64,000 bases of DNA from JAFEDN01 sp963697455 (GTDB lineage: Bacteria > Pseudomonadota > Gammaproteobacteria > Coxiellales > Coxiellaceae): the NCBI GenBank assembly GCA_963697455.1, contig CAVOOI010000014.1:124001-188000 (forward strand), in the 5' to 3' direction. Positions 8,641 through 17,219 of this stretch are shown here, piece after piece. Positions within the stretch are counted from its first letter, which is position 1, and each line of letters starts with the position of its first letter. Position numbers and translations under genes: made by a program. The notes beneath the pieces are model-generated. The model worked only from the letters and a program-made list of their open reading frames with translations, was not told the DNA's origin and searched no databases.

Positions 8641-9391
8641 AACGATTATCTCTATCGATTAATTGATGATAAGCGATCCCCATACTGAGAAAAATAAAGG
8701 GTATTAACCATATATTAATGACAATATAACAAATTAGACCTACAAAGGGAATTTCACAGAGGGATAAAGTGATTAAATTGAGCAGATAGAAAATAATTAA
8801 TAGCACAAATAATTTTAACCAATGGCGTAAAGCGATTCGCACTGAATGGAGTAAAGCTGAGAAGGCCGGCAACTGCCGGTCGGCGATCAACGGGATGATA
8901 AAGATCAGCAGTGCATAAGTGACGTTAAATATGATCGTCCCCAAAAAAGTAAGCAGCATCCCGGGCAGCCAATTTTGCAGCAGTGCTGGAGAAAGCATCG
9001 GTAAAATAACTTGATCCAACAGCGTATTAAATAAGAAAATGACCAATGCGCAGATAATCGAGATAATCAAAAACCCTAGAGCAAGGGATGGCCATTGCCG
9101 AAAGTATTGGAAACCGGTCTTGGCCGATACTGTTTCACCGCGTACGCGTTTGATCGCGACCATGCTCATGCCAGCGAACAATGGCGCAGTTAACATGATA
9201 ATTATCCAGCTACTGGAAACGAGGGTGAGGGGATGGGCCATAAACTTGGGCGGTAGTAATAAGCTGATCCGCCACCCTATTAATACAACGATGGCAGCCA
9301 TTGCAATCCATGCTAATGAAACCGTCCAAAACGAAATTTTACTGCCTTTGATTAGCCGCCAGGCTTGCCATAAATTCCCGATAACATGCAT
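8612..9391 (-). CDS. Polytopic inner-membrane protein of unknown function
   Basis: 259 aa with about six hydrophobic segments (for example SFWTVSLAWIAMAAIVVLIG, LALGFLIISIICALVIFLF, MLLTFLGTIIFNVTYALLIF, LFVLLIIFYLLNLITLSL). No catalytic motif is visible. The style resembles the DUF975/BPSS1780-type small membrane proteins found near housekeeping genes in proteobacteria, but I cannot assign a family firmly. It lies two bases downstream of the DUF502 gene and overlaps the aspS start by 29 bases, so it is part of that operon. Confidence 0.75.
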   Translation of the reverse strand: MHVIGNLWQAWRLIKGSKISFWTVSLAWIAMAAIVVLIGWRISLLLPPKFMAHPLTLVSSSWIIIMLTAPLFAGMSMVAIKRVRGETVSAKTGFQYFRQWPSLALGFLIISIICALVIFLFNTLLDQVILPMLSPALLQNWLPGMLLTFLGTIIFNVTYALLIFIIPLIADRQLPAFSALLHSVRIALRHWLKLFVLLIIFYLLNLITLSLCEIPFVGLICYIVINIWLIPFIFLSMGIAYHQLIDRDNRYAQSLLSTN

Positions 9392-9393
9392 AA

Positions 9394-10032
9394 TTAAGCC
9401 TCAGGAATTAAAGTTTTTTTCATGGAGTCGGGAATAATAACCCCTAATGAAATGATCATGCGCAGCGCCTCTTCGACACTGATTTTTAGCTCATGAATCT
9501 CGTGAAAGGGTACAAACAGTAAAAATCCTGAAGTGGGATTGGGTGTAGTCGGTACGAATACATTCACTACATTGGTTTCAGTCCAGGGGGTATCGAGTAT
9601 CTCTGAGGTCACAAACGCAATACTCCACATTCCTTGATGAGGATAGGGAATGATGACGACTTTTTTAAATGCATTCCCATTAGGTTGAATGACTGCGTGG
9701 ACGACTTGTTTGGTTGAAGAGTGGATGCTGCGTACCAGGGGGATACGTGAAACTGTTTTTTCCCAAAGGGCCAGGAGGCGATTGCCGACAAAATTAGTGA
9801 CCAATAATCCAGTGATCACCAAAATCGCGATCGTAAAAACGACTCCCATGCCGGGAATTTTAAAAGTCAGCAGTTTTTGATAGTAGGTGTTGGGTAATAA
9901 TGCCAAGCTGCCGTCGAGCAAATGGACGATGAAATGCACTACAAAGAAAGTAATGTAAATCGGCACCCAGACTAACAAACCGGCCACAAAATAACGACGG
10001 ATTGACCGGCCTATCCCCGCTGTCAGCATCAT
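9394..10032 (-). CDS. DUF502-family inner-membrane protein
   Basis: 212 aa. The N-terminal RRYFVAGLLVWVPIYITFFV and the later stretch RIPLVRSIHSSTKQV are hallmarks of DUF502. Two transmembrane helices occupy about residues 14-38 and 55-80, followed by a soluble domain (VVIIPYPHQGMWSIAFVTSE). Function in bacteria is unknown. Its start overlaps the end of the fmdB-like gene by four bases (ATGA), so the genes are coupled. Confidence 0.9.
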   Translation of the reverse strand: MMLTAGIGRSIRRYFVAGLLVWVPIYITFFVVHFIVHLLDGSLALLPNTYYQKLLTFKIPGMGVVFTIAILVITGLLVTNFVGNRLLALWEKTVSRIPLVRSIHSSTKQVVHAVIQPNGNAFKKVVIIPYPHQGMWSIAFVTSEILDTPWTETNVVNVFVPTTPNPTSGFLLFVPFHEIHELKISVEEALRMIISLGVIIPDSMKKTLIPEA

Positions 10033-10328
10033 GAGTTATCTTCCTTTTTAGTGGGAGTCTCAGATTTAACTTCGGTAGTGGTTGAAGAGGATTCGGTTGG
10101 AGGGGACTGTTTAGATTCAGTATCCGCTTCGGCCTTGGCGGGTTTTTTAGTCTTGAAGTCAGTCTCATACCAGCCTTGACCCTTCAATTGAAATCGGGAT
10201 GCTGAAACCTGACGTTTTAGATTATCTTTTCCGCAAGCAGGGCAGGTAACTTCGGGCGCATCGTTTATTTTTTGCAATACTTCGCAAAGTTTCCCACAGC
10301 TTGTACATTTGTACTCATACAGCGGCAT
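10029..10328 (-). CDS. FmdB-family zinc-ribbon protein
   Basis: 99 aa. The N-terminal MPLYEYKCTSCGKLCEVLQK with a second knuckle CPACG (residues 34-38) is the FmdB/CxxC_CXXC_SSSS zinc ribbon. The segment after residue 60 is a low-complexity tail rich in Lys, Glu, Ser and Thr. FmdB proteins are proposed regulators or RNA/DNA binders, without a settled function. First gene of a run that continues to DUF502, a membrane protein and aspS, an association seen in many gammaproteobacteria. It begins two bases after the nrdB stop, so it may also be read from the nrd promoter. Confidence 0.92.
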   Translation of the reverse strand: MPLYEYKCTSCGKLCEVLQKINDAPEVTCPACGKDNLKRQVSASRFQLKGQGWYETDFKTKKPAKAEADTESKQSPPTESSSTTTEVKSETPTKKEDNS

Positions 10329-10330
10329 GG

Positions 10331-11479
10331 CTAACTGTCCTCGTCTTCATCATCACTCCAGCTCAGCGTGCCGCCAGCTTGATATTCGATAACGCGAGTC
10401 TCGAAGAAATTTTTCTCTTTGTTCAAGTCCATCATTTCGCTCATCCACGGGAAAGGATTAACTACCCCGGGATATTGCTCAGCTAAGCCGATTTGAGCAC
10501 AGCGGCGGTTGGCGATATATTGTAAATAATCCCGGAACATATTGGCGTTTAAGCCGAGAATGCCACGCGGCATCGTATCTTTAGCATAATCGTATTCCAA
10601 ATCAACTCCGCCGCGAATCATATCGATCACTTCCTGCTGAAATTCCTTCGTCCACAAATGTGGATTTTCAATTTTGATTTGATTAATCACGTCAATGCCA
10701 AAATTAGCATGCATGGATTCGTCGCGTAAAATATATTGAAATTGCTCGGATGTGCCGGTCATTTTGCCGCGCCGTCCCATCGCCAGGATTTGGGTAAAGC
10801 CAACGTAAAAGAAAATCGCTTCGAACACGACGTAAAAAGCAATGAGGTCACGCAATAAACGTTGATCGTTTTCAGGCGTGCCGGTGCGGAATTTGCGGTC
10901 ATTTAAGCTGCGAGTGTATGGGATCGCCCAGGCCGCTTTTTTAGCGACAGATGGCAATTCGCGATACATATTAAAAACTTCCGCTTCATCTAAGCCCAAA
11001 CTTTCAATCACATGTTGATAGGCATGGGTATGTAAGGCTTCTTCAAACGCTTGCCGTAATAAATATTGGCGGCATTCCGGATTGGTAATATGCCGGTAAA
11101 CCGCGAGCACTAAATTATTGGCGACTAATGAATCTGCTGTGGAAAAAAAACCTAGGCTGCGTTTGATAATGATGCGCTCATCGTCGGTAAGACCATGCGG
11201 GTCTTTCCAAAGCGCGATATCCGCCGCCATATTAATTTCATTCGGCATCCAATGATTCGAACAGCCTGCTAAATATTTGTCCCAGGCCCATTTATATTTA
11301 AACGGCACTAATTGGTTCAAGTCGGCATGGCAGTTAATAATGCGCTTATCATCCACTCGAATGCGTGCGGCGCCCATTTCTAATTCTTCTAAACCAGTGG
11401 CTCCGCTAGGCTCTTCCTCTACCAAGTTCAATTTGGAATGACCATAGTTAGAATCTTCCCAGTTTAATTGAGTTGTCAT
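10331..11479 (-). CDS. nrdB: Ribonucleoside-diphosphate reductase, beta subunit (class I)
   Basis: 382-aa radical-carrying subunit that, with NrdA, reduces ribonucleotides to deoxyribonucleotides. The diiron site is visible: STADSL (first Asp), FEEALHTHAYQHVIE supplying Glu, His and the radical Tyr four residues after His, and ESMHANFG with the last Glu and His. The C-terminal acidic tail (SWSDDEDEDS) is where NrdA-docking residues normally lie. The gene is 26 bases downstream of nrdA on the same strand and shares its regulated promoter. Confidence 0.97.
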   Translation of the reverse strand: MTTQLNWEDSNYGHSKLNLVEEEPSGATGLEELEMGAARIRVDDKRIINCHADLNQLVPFKYKWAWDKYLAGCSNHWMPNEINMAADIALWKDPHGLTDDERIIIKRSLGFFSTADSLVANNLVLAVYRHITNPECRQYLLRQAFEEALHTHAYQHVIESLGLDEAEVFNMYRELPSVAKKAAWAIPYTRSLNDRKFRTGTPENDQRLLRDLIAFYVVFEAIFFYVGFTQILAMGRRGKMTGTSEQFQYILRDESMHANFGIDVINQIKIENPHLWTKEFQQEVIDMIRGGVDLEYDYAKDTMPRGILGLNANMFRDYLQYIANRRCAQIGLAEQYPGVVNPFPWMSEMMDLNKEKNFFETRVIEYQAGGTLSWSDDEDEDS

Positions 11480-11505
11480 AAAATACTCCTAAATTACTCT
11501 TTTAT

Positions 11506-14274
11506 TTATTGACATGCTTCGCAATCGGGTTCCGCGATTGAACAGGCTTTTGGCTGATCCATTCTGACTGCATTGAGAGCGCCGTCCGATATGGTTGCTT
11601 TTTCAGTACCGGATGCGCCCATGCTCCGTAGATAATAAGTGGTTTTTAATCCTAACAACCATGCTTTACGATACAGCGCATCTAATTTTTTCCCGGACGG
11701 TTCTGCCATATATAAATTTAATGATTGCGCTTGATCGATCCATTTTTGCCGTCTGGAAGCACATTCCACCAGCCAGCGCGCATCAATTTCAAAGGCGGTT
11801 GCATATAACTGCTTTAAATGCGCTGGAATGCGTTCAATGGCCGCTAAGCTACCGTTATAATATTTTAAATCGTATACCATCGCCGCGTCCCACAAGCCAA
11901 TCTTTTTCAAATCCTGCACTAAATAAGGATTAATGACCGTAAATTCGCCTGATAAATTCGATTTTACGAATAGATTTTGGTAGGTAGGCTCAATCGACTG
12001 CGTCACATTACAAATATTAGCGATGGTGGCAGTCGGTGCTATGGCCATTACGTTAGAATTGCGCATACCATTGGTTTTTACCCGTTCGCGTAAGCTGTCC
12101 CAATCTAAAGTTTTGCTGGTATCTTGTTCTAAATATTGGCCTCGGTAAGATTTCAGCAATTGAATTGAATCTATGGGTAAAATGCCTTGGCTCCAGAGTG
12201 AACCAGGAAAAGTTTCGTAACTGCCCCGCTCTTGTGCTAATTCGCATGAAGCCAAAATCGAGTAATAACTGATTTGCTCCATGCAGCGATCGGCAAATTC
12301 CACCGCTTCCGGTGAAGTATAAGAGATACGTTGTTCATACAGCGCATCTTGGAACCCCATCAATCCAAGACCAATCGGCCGATGCCGGAAGTTAGATCTT
12401 TTGGCTTGCGGCACGCTGTAATAATTAATATCGATAACATTATCCAGCATTCTAATCGCAATTTTAATCGTTTTAGCTAATTTTGGAATGTCTAATTGAC
12501 CATCTTTTAGATGACGGCTCAAATTAATACTGCCTAGATTACAAACCGCAATTTCAGTCGCGGAAGTATTTAAAGTAATCTCAGTGCATAAATTCGAACT
12601 ATGCACGACGCCGGCGTGTTGCTGAGGTGAACGCAGGTTGCAAGGATCTTTAAAAGTAATCCATGGATGACCGGTTTCAAATAATAACCCCAGCATTTTG
12701 CGCCATAAAGTGAGAGCAGGAATAGTACGGCTGCGGATTTCGCCGGATTTTGCACGTTTTTCATAGCCAATATAGGCTTTTTCAAACGCATCGCCGAACA
12801 AGTCATGCAAATCGCGAGTTTCGTCAGGAGAGAATAAGGTCCAGTCTTGTTTTTCAAATACTCGTTTCATAAATAAATCTGGAATCCAGTTGGCGGTATT
12901 CATGTCATGAGTGCGCCGGCGTTCGTCCCCCGTGTTTTTACGCAGTTCTAGAAATTCTTCAATATCCATGTGCCAAGTTTCTAAGTATGAACACAACGCG
13001 CCTTTCCGCTTTCCGCCTTGGTTTACGGCTACCGCGGTGGCATCGGCCACATTGAGAAACGGTACGACGCCCAGAGATTTACCATTGGTTCCTTTGATGT
13101 GAGCGCCCATTGCCCGTACCGGCGTCCAGTCGTTGCCTAAACCGCCGGCGTATTTTGAAAGTAGGGCATTGTCTTTGATTGCGCTGTAGATGCCGTCTAA
13201 ATCATCCGGGACCGTGCTTAAAAAGCAACTCGATAATTGTGAGCGGCGCGTGCCGGAATTAAATAAAGTGGGGGTTGAGCTCATGAAATCGAAGGAAGAT
13301 AAAAGATTATAGAACTCGATTGCTCGGTCGTTGCGTTGCGCACCCTCGCAATGCGCCAGGCCCATCGCCACGCGCATAAAAAATACTTGCGGCAACTCCA
13401 TGCGTTGCCCTTTGCGATGGATAAAGTAGCGGTCATATAAGGTTTGCAGACCTAAATAGTTGAAACTCATATCACGTTCAATATCCAACGCCTGACTAAG
13501 TTGATCTAAATCAAACTCCTGCATATTTGTGTGTAATAATTCTTCTTGGATTCCTTGTTGAATAAAAGCTTTAAAACAGGCTGAATACCACGCACCGTCC
13601 ATCGGTACGTTCAGAGTTTGACTGGTTTCAGCGTAAATATCGTGTAATAGCAGGCGGGCAGTGACCAAGCTATAATTAGGTTCAGTTTCCACTAAGGTAC
13701 GCGCGCTCATCACTAATGCTTTATAAATATCTTTAATGGCTACGCCATGGAAAAGATTTTTTTGCACATCCTCAAAAATAGGCAACGCTGATACTTCGCT
13801 AACGCCAAAGCAAGCCTGTTCAATTATCCGCTTGAGCCATTGACTGTCCAGGGGCGCTTGGCTGCCATCTGCGAGCGTAACTTTGATGGAAGACACTAAC
13901 TCCGGCAGTTTAATACTCTGTGCTAAACGTTCTTGATGGCGCGCTTCTCGATAAAGTACATAGGCGCGAGCTACTTTTTGTTCTCCGGCACGCATCAGCG
14001 CCAATTCCACTTGGTCTTGAATAGATTCAATATGAATAATGCCTTCGGCTGCAAACCGGCGCATAAAGCTTTCATTAATTTGGGCAGTGAGTTGTTCAAC
14101 AGTTTTTTGGATGCGATCGGCATGGATCACGTCGTTTCCTTCTACCGCTAAGAATGCTTTTTTCATTGCGATCATGATTCGATTAGCATCATACCCGGTA
14201 GTGTTGCCGTTCCGGCGTATCACTCGCAGCGTCCCGGACTGGATATTGGCAAATAAAACATCTTGTGTGGCCAT
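11506..14274 (-). CDS. nrdA: Ribonucleoside-diphosphate reductase, alpha subunit (class I)
   Basis: 922-aa catalytic subunit, longer than E. coli NrdA and closer to the Pseudomonas/Chlamydia type. An ATP-cone allosteric domain begins at residue 17 (VIRRNGNTTGYDANRIMIAM), and a second cone-like segment follows near residue 125 (SSIKVTLADGSQAPLD). The catalytic barrel carries SSCFLSTVPDD (substrate-site Cys), NLCTEITLNTS (thiyl Cys region) and the loop APTATIANI. The C-terminal CSIAEPDCEACQ holds the redox-shuttle cysteines. Transcribed divergently from ptsP, from a promoter overlapped by an NrdR box. Confidence 0.97.
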   Translation of the reverse strand: MATQDVLFANIQSGTLRVIRRNGNTTGYDANRIMIAMKKAFLAVEGNDVIHADRIQKTVEQLTAQINESFMRRFAAEGIIHIESIQDQVELALMRAGEQKVARAYVLYREARHQERLAQSIKLPELVSSIKVTLADGSQAPLDSQWLKRIIEQACFGVSEVSALPIFEDVQKNLFHGVAIKDIYKALVMSARTLVETEPNYSLVTARLLLHDIYAETSQTLNVPMDGAWYSACFKAFIQQGIQEELLHTNMQEFDLDQLSQALDIERDMSFNYLGLQTLYDRYFIHRKGQRMELPQVFFMRVAMGLAHCEGAQRNDRAIEFYNLLSSFDFMSSTPTLFNSGTRRSQLSSCFLSTVPDDLDGIYSAIKDNALLSKYAGGLGNDWTPVRAMGAHIKGTNGKSLGVVPFLNVADATAVAVNQGGKRKGALCSYLETWHMDIEEFLELRKNTGDERRRTHDMNTANWIPDLFMKRVFEKQDWTLFSPDETRDLHDLFGDAFEKAYIGYEKRAKSGEIRSRTIPALTLWRKMLGLLFETGHPWITFKDPCNLRSPQQHAGVVHSSNLCTEITLNTSATEIAVCNLGSINLSRHLKDGQLDIPKLAKTIKIAIRMLDNVIDINYYSVPQAKRSNFRHRPIGLGLMGFQDALYEQRISYTSPEAVEFADRCMEQISYYSILASCELAQERGSYETFPGSLWSQGILPIDSIQLLKSYRGQYLEQDTSKTLDWDSLRERVKTNGMRNSNVMAIAPTATIANICNVTQSIEPTYQNLFVKSNLSGEFTVINPYLVQDLKKIGLWDAAMVYDLKYYNGSLAAIERIPAHLKQLYATAFEIDARWLVECASRRQKWIDQAQSLNLYMAEPSGKKLDALYRKAWLLGLKTTYYLRSMGASGTEKATISDGALNAVRMDQPKACSIAEPDCEACQ

Positions 14275-14335
14275 TGCAATTCCTCATTTAAAATTCATTT
14301 CAACCCCAACATGTAGGTGTTTATGGGGGGAGTGA

Positions 14336-14368
14336 ACACAAGATAATGTGTTTTGAACTGAATTGCAA
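14336..14368 (-). promoter_or_regulatory. nrdAB promoter with NrdR box over the -10
   Basis: On the minus strand: -35 TTGCAA (14363-14368), a 17-bp spacer and -10 TATCTT (14340-14345). The -10 lies inside ACACATTATCTTGTGT (14336-14351), a near-palindromic 16-mer matching the NrdR box pattern. A weaker box-like sequence (14305-14320, plus strand CCCAACATGTAGGTGT) has its centre exactly 31 bp downstream, the usual spacing of paired NrdR boxes. The expected effect is repression of nrdAB by dATP-loaded NrdR. nrdR itself is not in this window. Confidence 0.75.
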
Positions 14369-14482
14369 TATTTTTTCAGCCAGGGCCAATTATTTTTTAT
14401 AAGCCTATTTATTTGAATAATTTAATAGTCTAGAATGCATGAATTCCCGAGTTTATCATTGGCTCGTGTATAAGGAATAGTA

Positions 14483-16717
14483 GTGTTAAGCGCGTTACCC
14501 AGAATTGTTCATGAAATGGATTTAGCCACGGATTTGCCGTTGGCATTAGATGTTGTCGTCAAGTACATTTGCGATGAACTCCAGATAGATGTCTGCGCTA
14601 TTTTTTTGCTGGACGAGGAGCGCGTAGAATATGTACTGTTAGCGGCTGCGGGCCTCTCAGCTAAATCGGTTGGTAAATTGAGGATTAAACTGGGTGAAGG
14701 TTTGATTGGATTGGTCGGTGAGCGTGAAGAGCCGATTAATTTAGCAGATGCTACGCCCTATTCAGAGATGGGTTTTCTCGGTATTCCCATTCTATATCAA
14801 GGTCATTTGTTAGGTGTATTAACCGTGCAGCAGCGTGAGCAGCGCCAGTTTGATGTGGAAATCGTAGCGATATTGACCACCCTCACCATTCAACTAGCGA
14901 GTGATATTGCGGAAGGGTGCGCTAAAGGCGGGCTACAAGCAGCCGTTAAAACCAAAAAACGAAAACTCAAAGAATTAAGCGGGGTTCCGGGCGCTCCAGG
15001 TGTGGCTATCGGCAAAGGCATGGTGGTTTTTCCTGCGGCAGACCTTAATGCGGTTCCTGAGCGCACCATTACTCAAGTTAAAAAAGAGTGCGCATTGTTT
15101 GAAGAAGCGTTAGCCGCTGCGCGTGAGGAAATCCATCAATTGCAAATTAGCGCCCAATCACTGTTGTCAGTGGCGGAACAAGCATTATTTGATGCCTACA
15201 TGCGTATTTTAGATAGCCGAAGTTTAATGAATGAAGTGATCGAAGAAATTGCAAGCGGGCAGTGGGCGCAAGGTGCGCTTAAACGAGTCATGAAGCGGCA
15301 TATTATGCATTTTGAAGCATTTGAGGATGACTATTTGCGAGAGCGGGCTGCTGATTTCCGGGACTTAGGGCGAAGAATTTTAGCGCACTTGCAAACAGAT
15401 AAGCGTAAGTCGCCGGAGTATCCCAAAAAAACAATCTTGATCAGCGAAGAAGTGACGGCAACTAGTATTATGGAAGTACCCCGGGAGCGATTGGCGGGAA
15501 TCATTTCAGCTTCTGGTTCAGCTAATTCGCATGTAGCTATTTTAGCGCGTTCTTTAGGCGTGCCCACAGTGATGGGGCTTACCGGGGCGGTGATGGAGCA
15601 TCTTTCCGACAAGGAGTTAATTGTGGACGGTTACAATGGCCAGGTATATATTTCTCCGGCTGCATCGCTTAAGAAAGAGTTTCAAGCGCTGATCCTTGAA
15701 GAAAACCAGTTAAACGCTGAGTTGGATGAATTAAAAAATTTACCGGCTAAAACCAAAGATGGCCACACCATCGCCTTACTGGTCAATGTTGGCTTGGCCG
15801 GTGACGGCGAAGAGACCAAGTTAAACGCTGAAGCGCAAGGCGTGGGTTTATACCGCACTGAATTGACTTTTATGATGCATGATCGTTTTCCCAGCGAGGA
15901 CGAACAACAGACATTATATCGCCAATTATTAGAGGCGTTTTCTCCGCGTCCAGTGGTGATGCGGACTTTAGACATTGGCGGAGATAAAGCATTAACTTAT
16001 TTTCCAATGGCAGAATCCAATCCATCTTTGGGTTGGCGAGGTATACGTGTCAGTTTGGACCATCCGGAAATTTTCTTGCAACAAGTGCGCGCTATGTTAA
16101 GCGCCAGTGCGGGCCTGGATAATCTATCTATTATGCTGCCTATGATTACCTCGGTCTCTGAAATTGAGCAGTCACTTTGTTTGATCAAGCAAGCCTATAA
16201 TGAACTGGTTCATGAGTATGTTACGTTGAAAATGCCAAAAATTGGAATTATGGTGGAAGTGCCGGCGGTTATCTATCAATCATATGAAATGGCGAAGCGT
16301 GTCGATTTTTTGTCAGTGGGCAGTAATGACCTCATTCAATATTTATTGGCGGTCGATCGCAATAATCCCCATGTTGCTGCAACTTACAACAGCTTTCATC
16401 CCGCGGTATTGCGTGCATTACAGCAGACGGTCAAAGGCTGCCATAAGGCAGGCAAACCGATCACGATTTGTGGAGAGTTAGCCAGTGATCCCCTGATGGT
16501 TATTTTATTGTTGGCGATGGGGTTCGATGCTCTTAGTATGAGTTCGCGAGGCTTGCTGCGGGTTAAATGGGTTATTCGCCAGTTTACTCTGCAGCGCGCA
16601 AAGGACATTTTAAAGCAGGTATTAAAAATGGATGATGCGGTGGAAATCCGGAATCATCTGGAGACGGCTTTAGAAGAGCATGGTTTGGCTGGGCTAATCC
16701 GCGCCGGAAAGTTTTAG
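14483..16717 (+). CDS. ptsP: Phosphoenolpyruvate-protein phosphotransferase PtsP (EI-Ntr)
   Basis: 744-aa first enzyme of the nitrogen phosphotransferase system; it autophosphorylates from PEP and passes phosphate to NPr. An N-terminal GAF domain (about residues 15-150) distinguishes it from sugar-system EI. The swivelling domain starts at SGVPGAPGVAIG and carries the active His350 in SGSANSHVAILAR. The PEP-binding barrel shows LYRTELTFMM, MRTLDIGGDKAL and the ICGELASDP cysteine region. The start is a GTG preceded by AAGGAAT at 14472-14478; MLSALPRIVHEM matches the family N-terminus. No EIIA-Ntr or NPr gene is nearby. Confidence 0.96.
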   Translation: MLSALPRIVHEMDLATDLPLALDVVVKYICDELQIDVCAIFLLDEERVEYVLLAAAGLSAKSVGKLRIKLGEGLIGLVGEREEPINLADATPYSEMGFLGIPILYQGHLLGVLTVQQREQRQFDVEIVAILTTLTIQLASDIAEGCAKGGLQAAVKTKKRKLKELSGVPGAPGVAIGKGMVVFPAADLNAVPERTITQVKKECALFEEALAAAREEIHQLQISAQSLLSVAEQALFDAYMRILDSRSLMNEVIEEIASGQWAQGALKRVMKRHIMHFEAFEDDYLRERAADFRDLGRRILAHLQTDKRKSPEYPKKTILISEEVTATSIMEVPRERLAGIISASGSANSHVAILARSLGVPTVMGLTGAVMEHLSDKELIVDGYNGQVYISPAASLKKEFQALILEENQLNAELDELKNLPAKTKDGHTIALLVNVGLAGDGEETKLNAEAQGVGLYRTELTFMMHDRFPSEDEQQTLYRQLLEAFSPRPVVMRTLDIGGDKALTYFPMAESNPSLGWRGIRVSLDHPEIFLQQVRAMLSASAGLDNLSIMLPMITSVSEIEQSLCLIKQAYNELVHEYVTLKMPKIGIMVEVPAVIYQSYEMAKRVDFLSVGSNDLIQYLLAVDRNNPHVAATYNSFHPAVLRALQQTVKGCHKAGKPITICGELASDPLMVILLLAMGFDALSMSSRGLLRVKWVIRQFTLQRAKDILKQVLKMDDAVEIRNHLETALEEHGLAGLIRAGKF

Positions 16718-16727
16718 GTTTGAATCT

Positions 16728-16801
16728 TCGGGGTGACAGGATTTGAACTTGCGACCCCTACGTCCCGAACGTAGTGCTCTACCAGGCTGAGCTACACCCC
16801 G
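16728..16801 (-). tRNA. tRNA-Pro (anticodon CGG)
   Basis: 74-nt cloverleaf without encoded CCA. The acceptor stem is CGGGGTG/CACCCCG with discriminator A. The D arm reads GCTC...GAGC, the anticodon stem CTACG/CGTAG closes loop TTCGGGA, giving anticodon CGG for codon CCG, and the T arm contains GTTCAAATC. It is convergent with ptsP, ten bases away. Confidence 0.95.
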
Positions 16802-16810
16802 AAGCTGCTC

Positions 16811-16839
16811 AGTGTAGTAGATTTATATTCAATCAGCAA
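16811..16839 (-). promoter_or_regulatory. Promoter of tRNA-Pro
   Basis: On the minus strand: -35 TTGCTG (16834-16839), a 17-bp spacer and -10 TACACT (16811-16816), ending nine bases before the tRNA 5' end. The rest of 16802-17219 holds only the inverted-repeat element listed next and an AT-rich stretch. Confidence 0.6.
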
Positions 16840-16933
16840 CCTTACGCAGGTGCTTTGCTATTCATAATGTACACATTGCTCTCAGGGCGTCTTATTTTCT
16901 GTAATGTCTAGTCAAAATTTTTACCCACACATT

Positions 16934-17089
16934 GTTAATATTTCCCGCCGCCGCCAAGCCCGTTGCGGATAGACCGCATGTCGGGTCCTGTCGGCTGTGT
17001 CCTTTTACATGCTCGCTGCGCTGCGCGTGCAAAAGGACTCCGCCGCCACCCGTTAGCTGGCGCGCTTGGCGGCGGCGGGAAATATTAAC
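16934..17089. repeat. 156-bp inverted-repeat element (MITE-like)
   Basis: Perfect 26-bp terminal inverted repeats (16934-16959 and 17064-17089; outer ends GTTAATATTTCCCGCC and GGCGGGAAATATTAAC) enclose a 104-bp GC-rich core. The core itself holds a second, shorter inverted repeat (GTCCTTTTACATGC against GCGTGCAAAAGGAC). The GC-rich block stands out in AT-rich surroundings. There is no ORF of note inside it and no second copy in this window. It is unrelated in sequence to the repeat at 6737 and 40579. Confidence 0.8.
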
Positions 17090-17219
17090 TTGCAAATCCG
17101 CCAAAACTCGAAAGTATGGACTGATTTTTTTAGCTTTAGCCATAAAGCGTCTTAATATTAATTTAATATTAATGCCGGACAATAGCATAAAAAATTAGTA
17201 CCATACCTGAGTTTTAAAA

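Noticed and set aside
17155..17172. Tandem TTAATATTAAT repeat upstream of the giant nucleotidyltransferase gene
   Set aside because: Short AT-only sequence, expected by chance in this composition.
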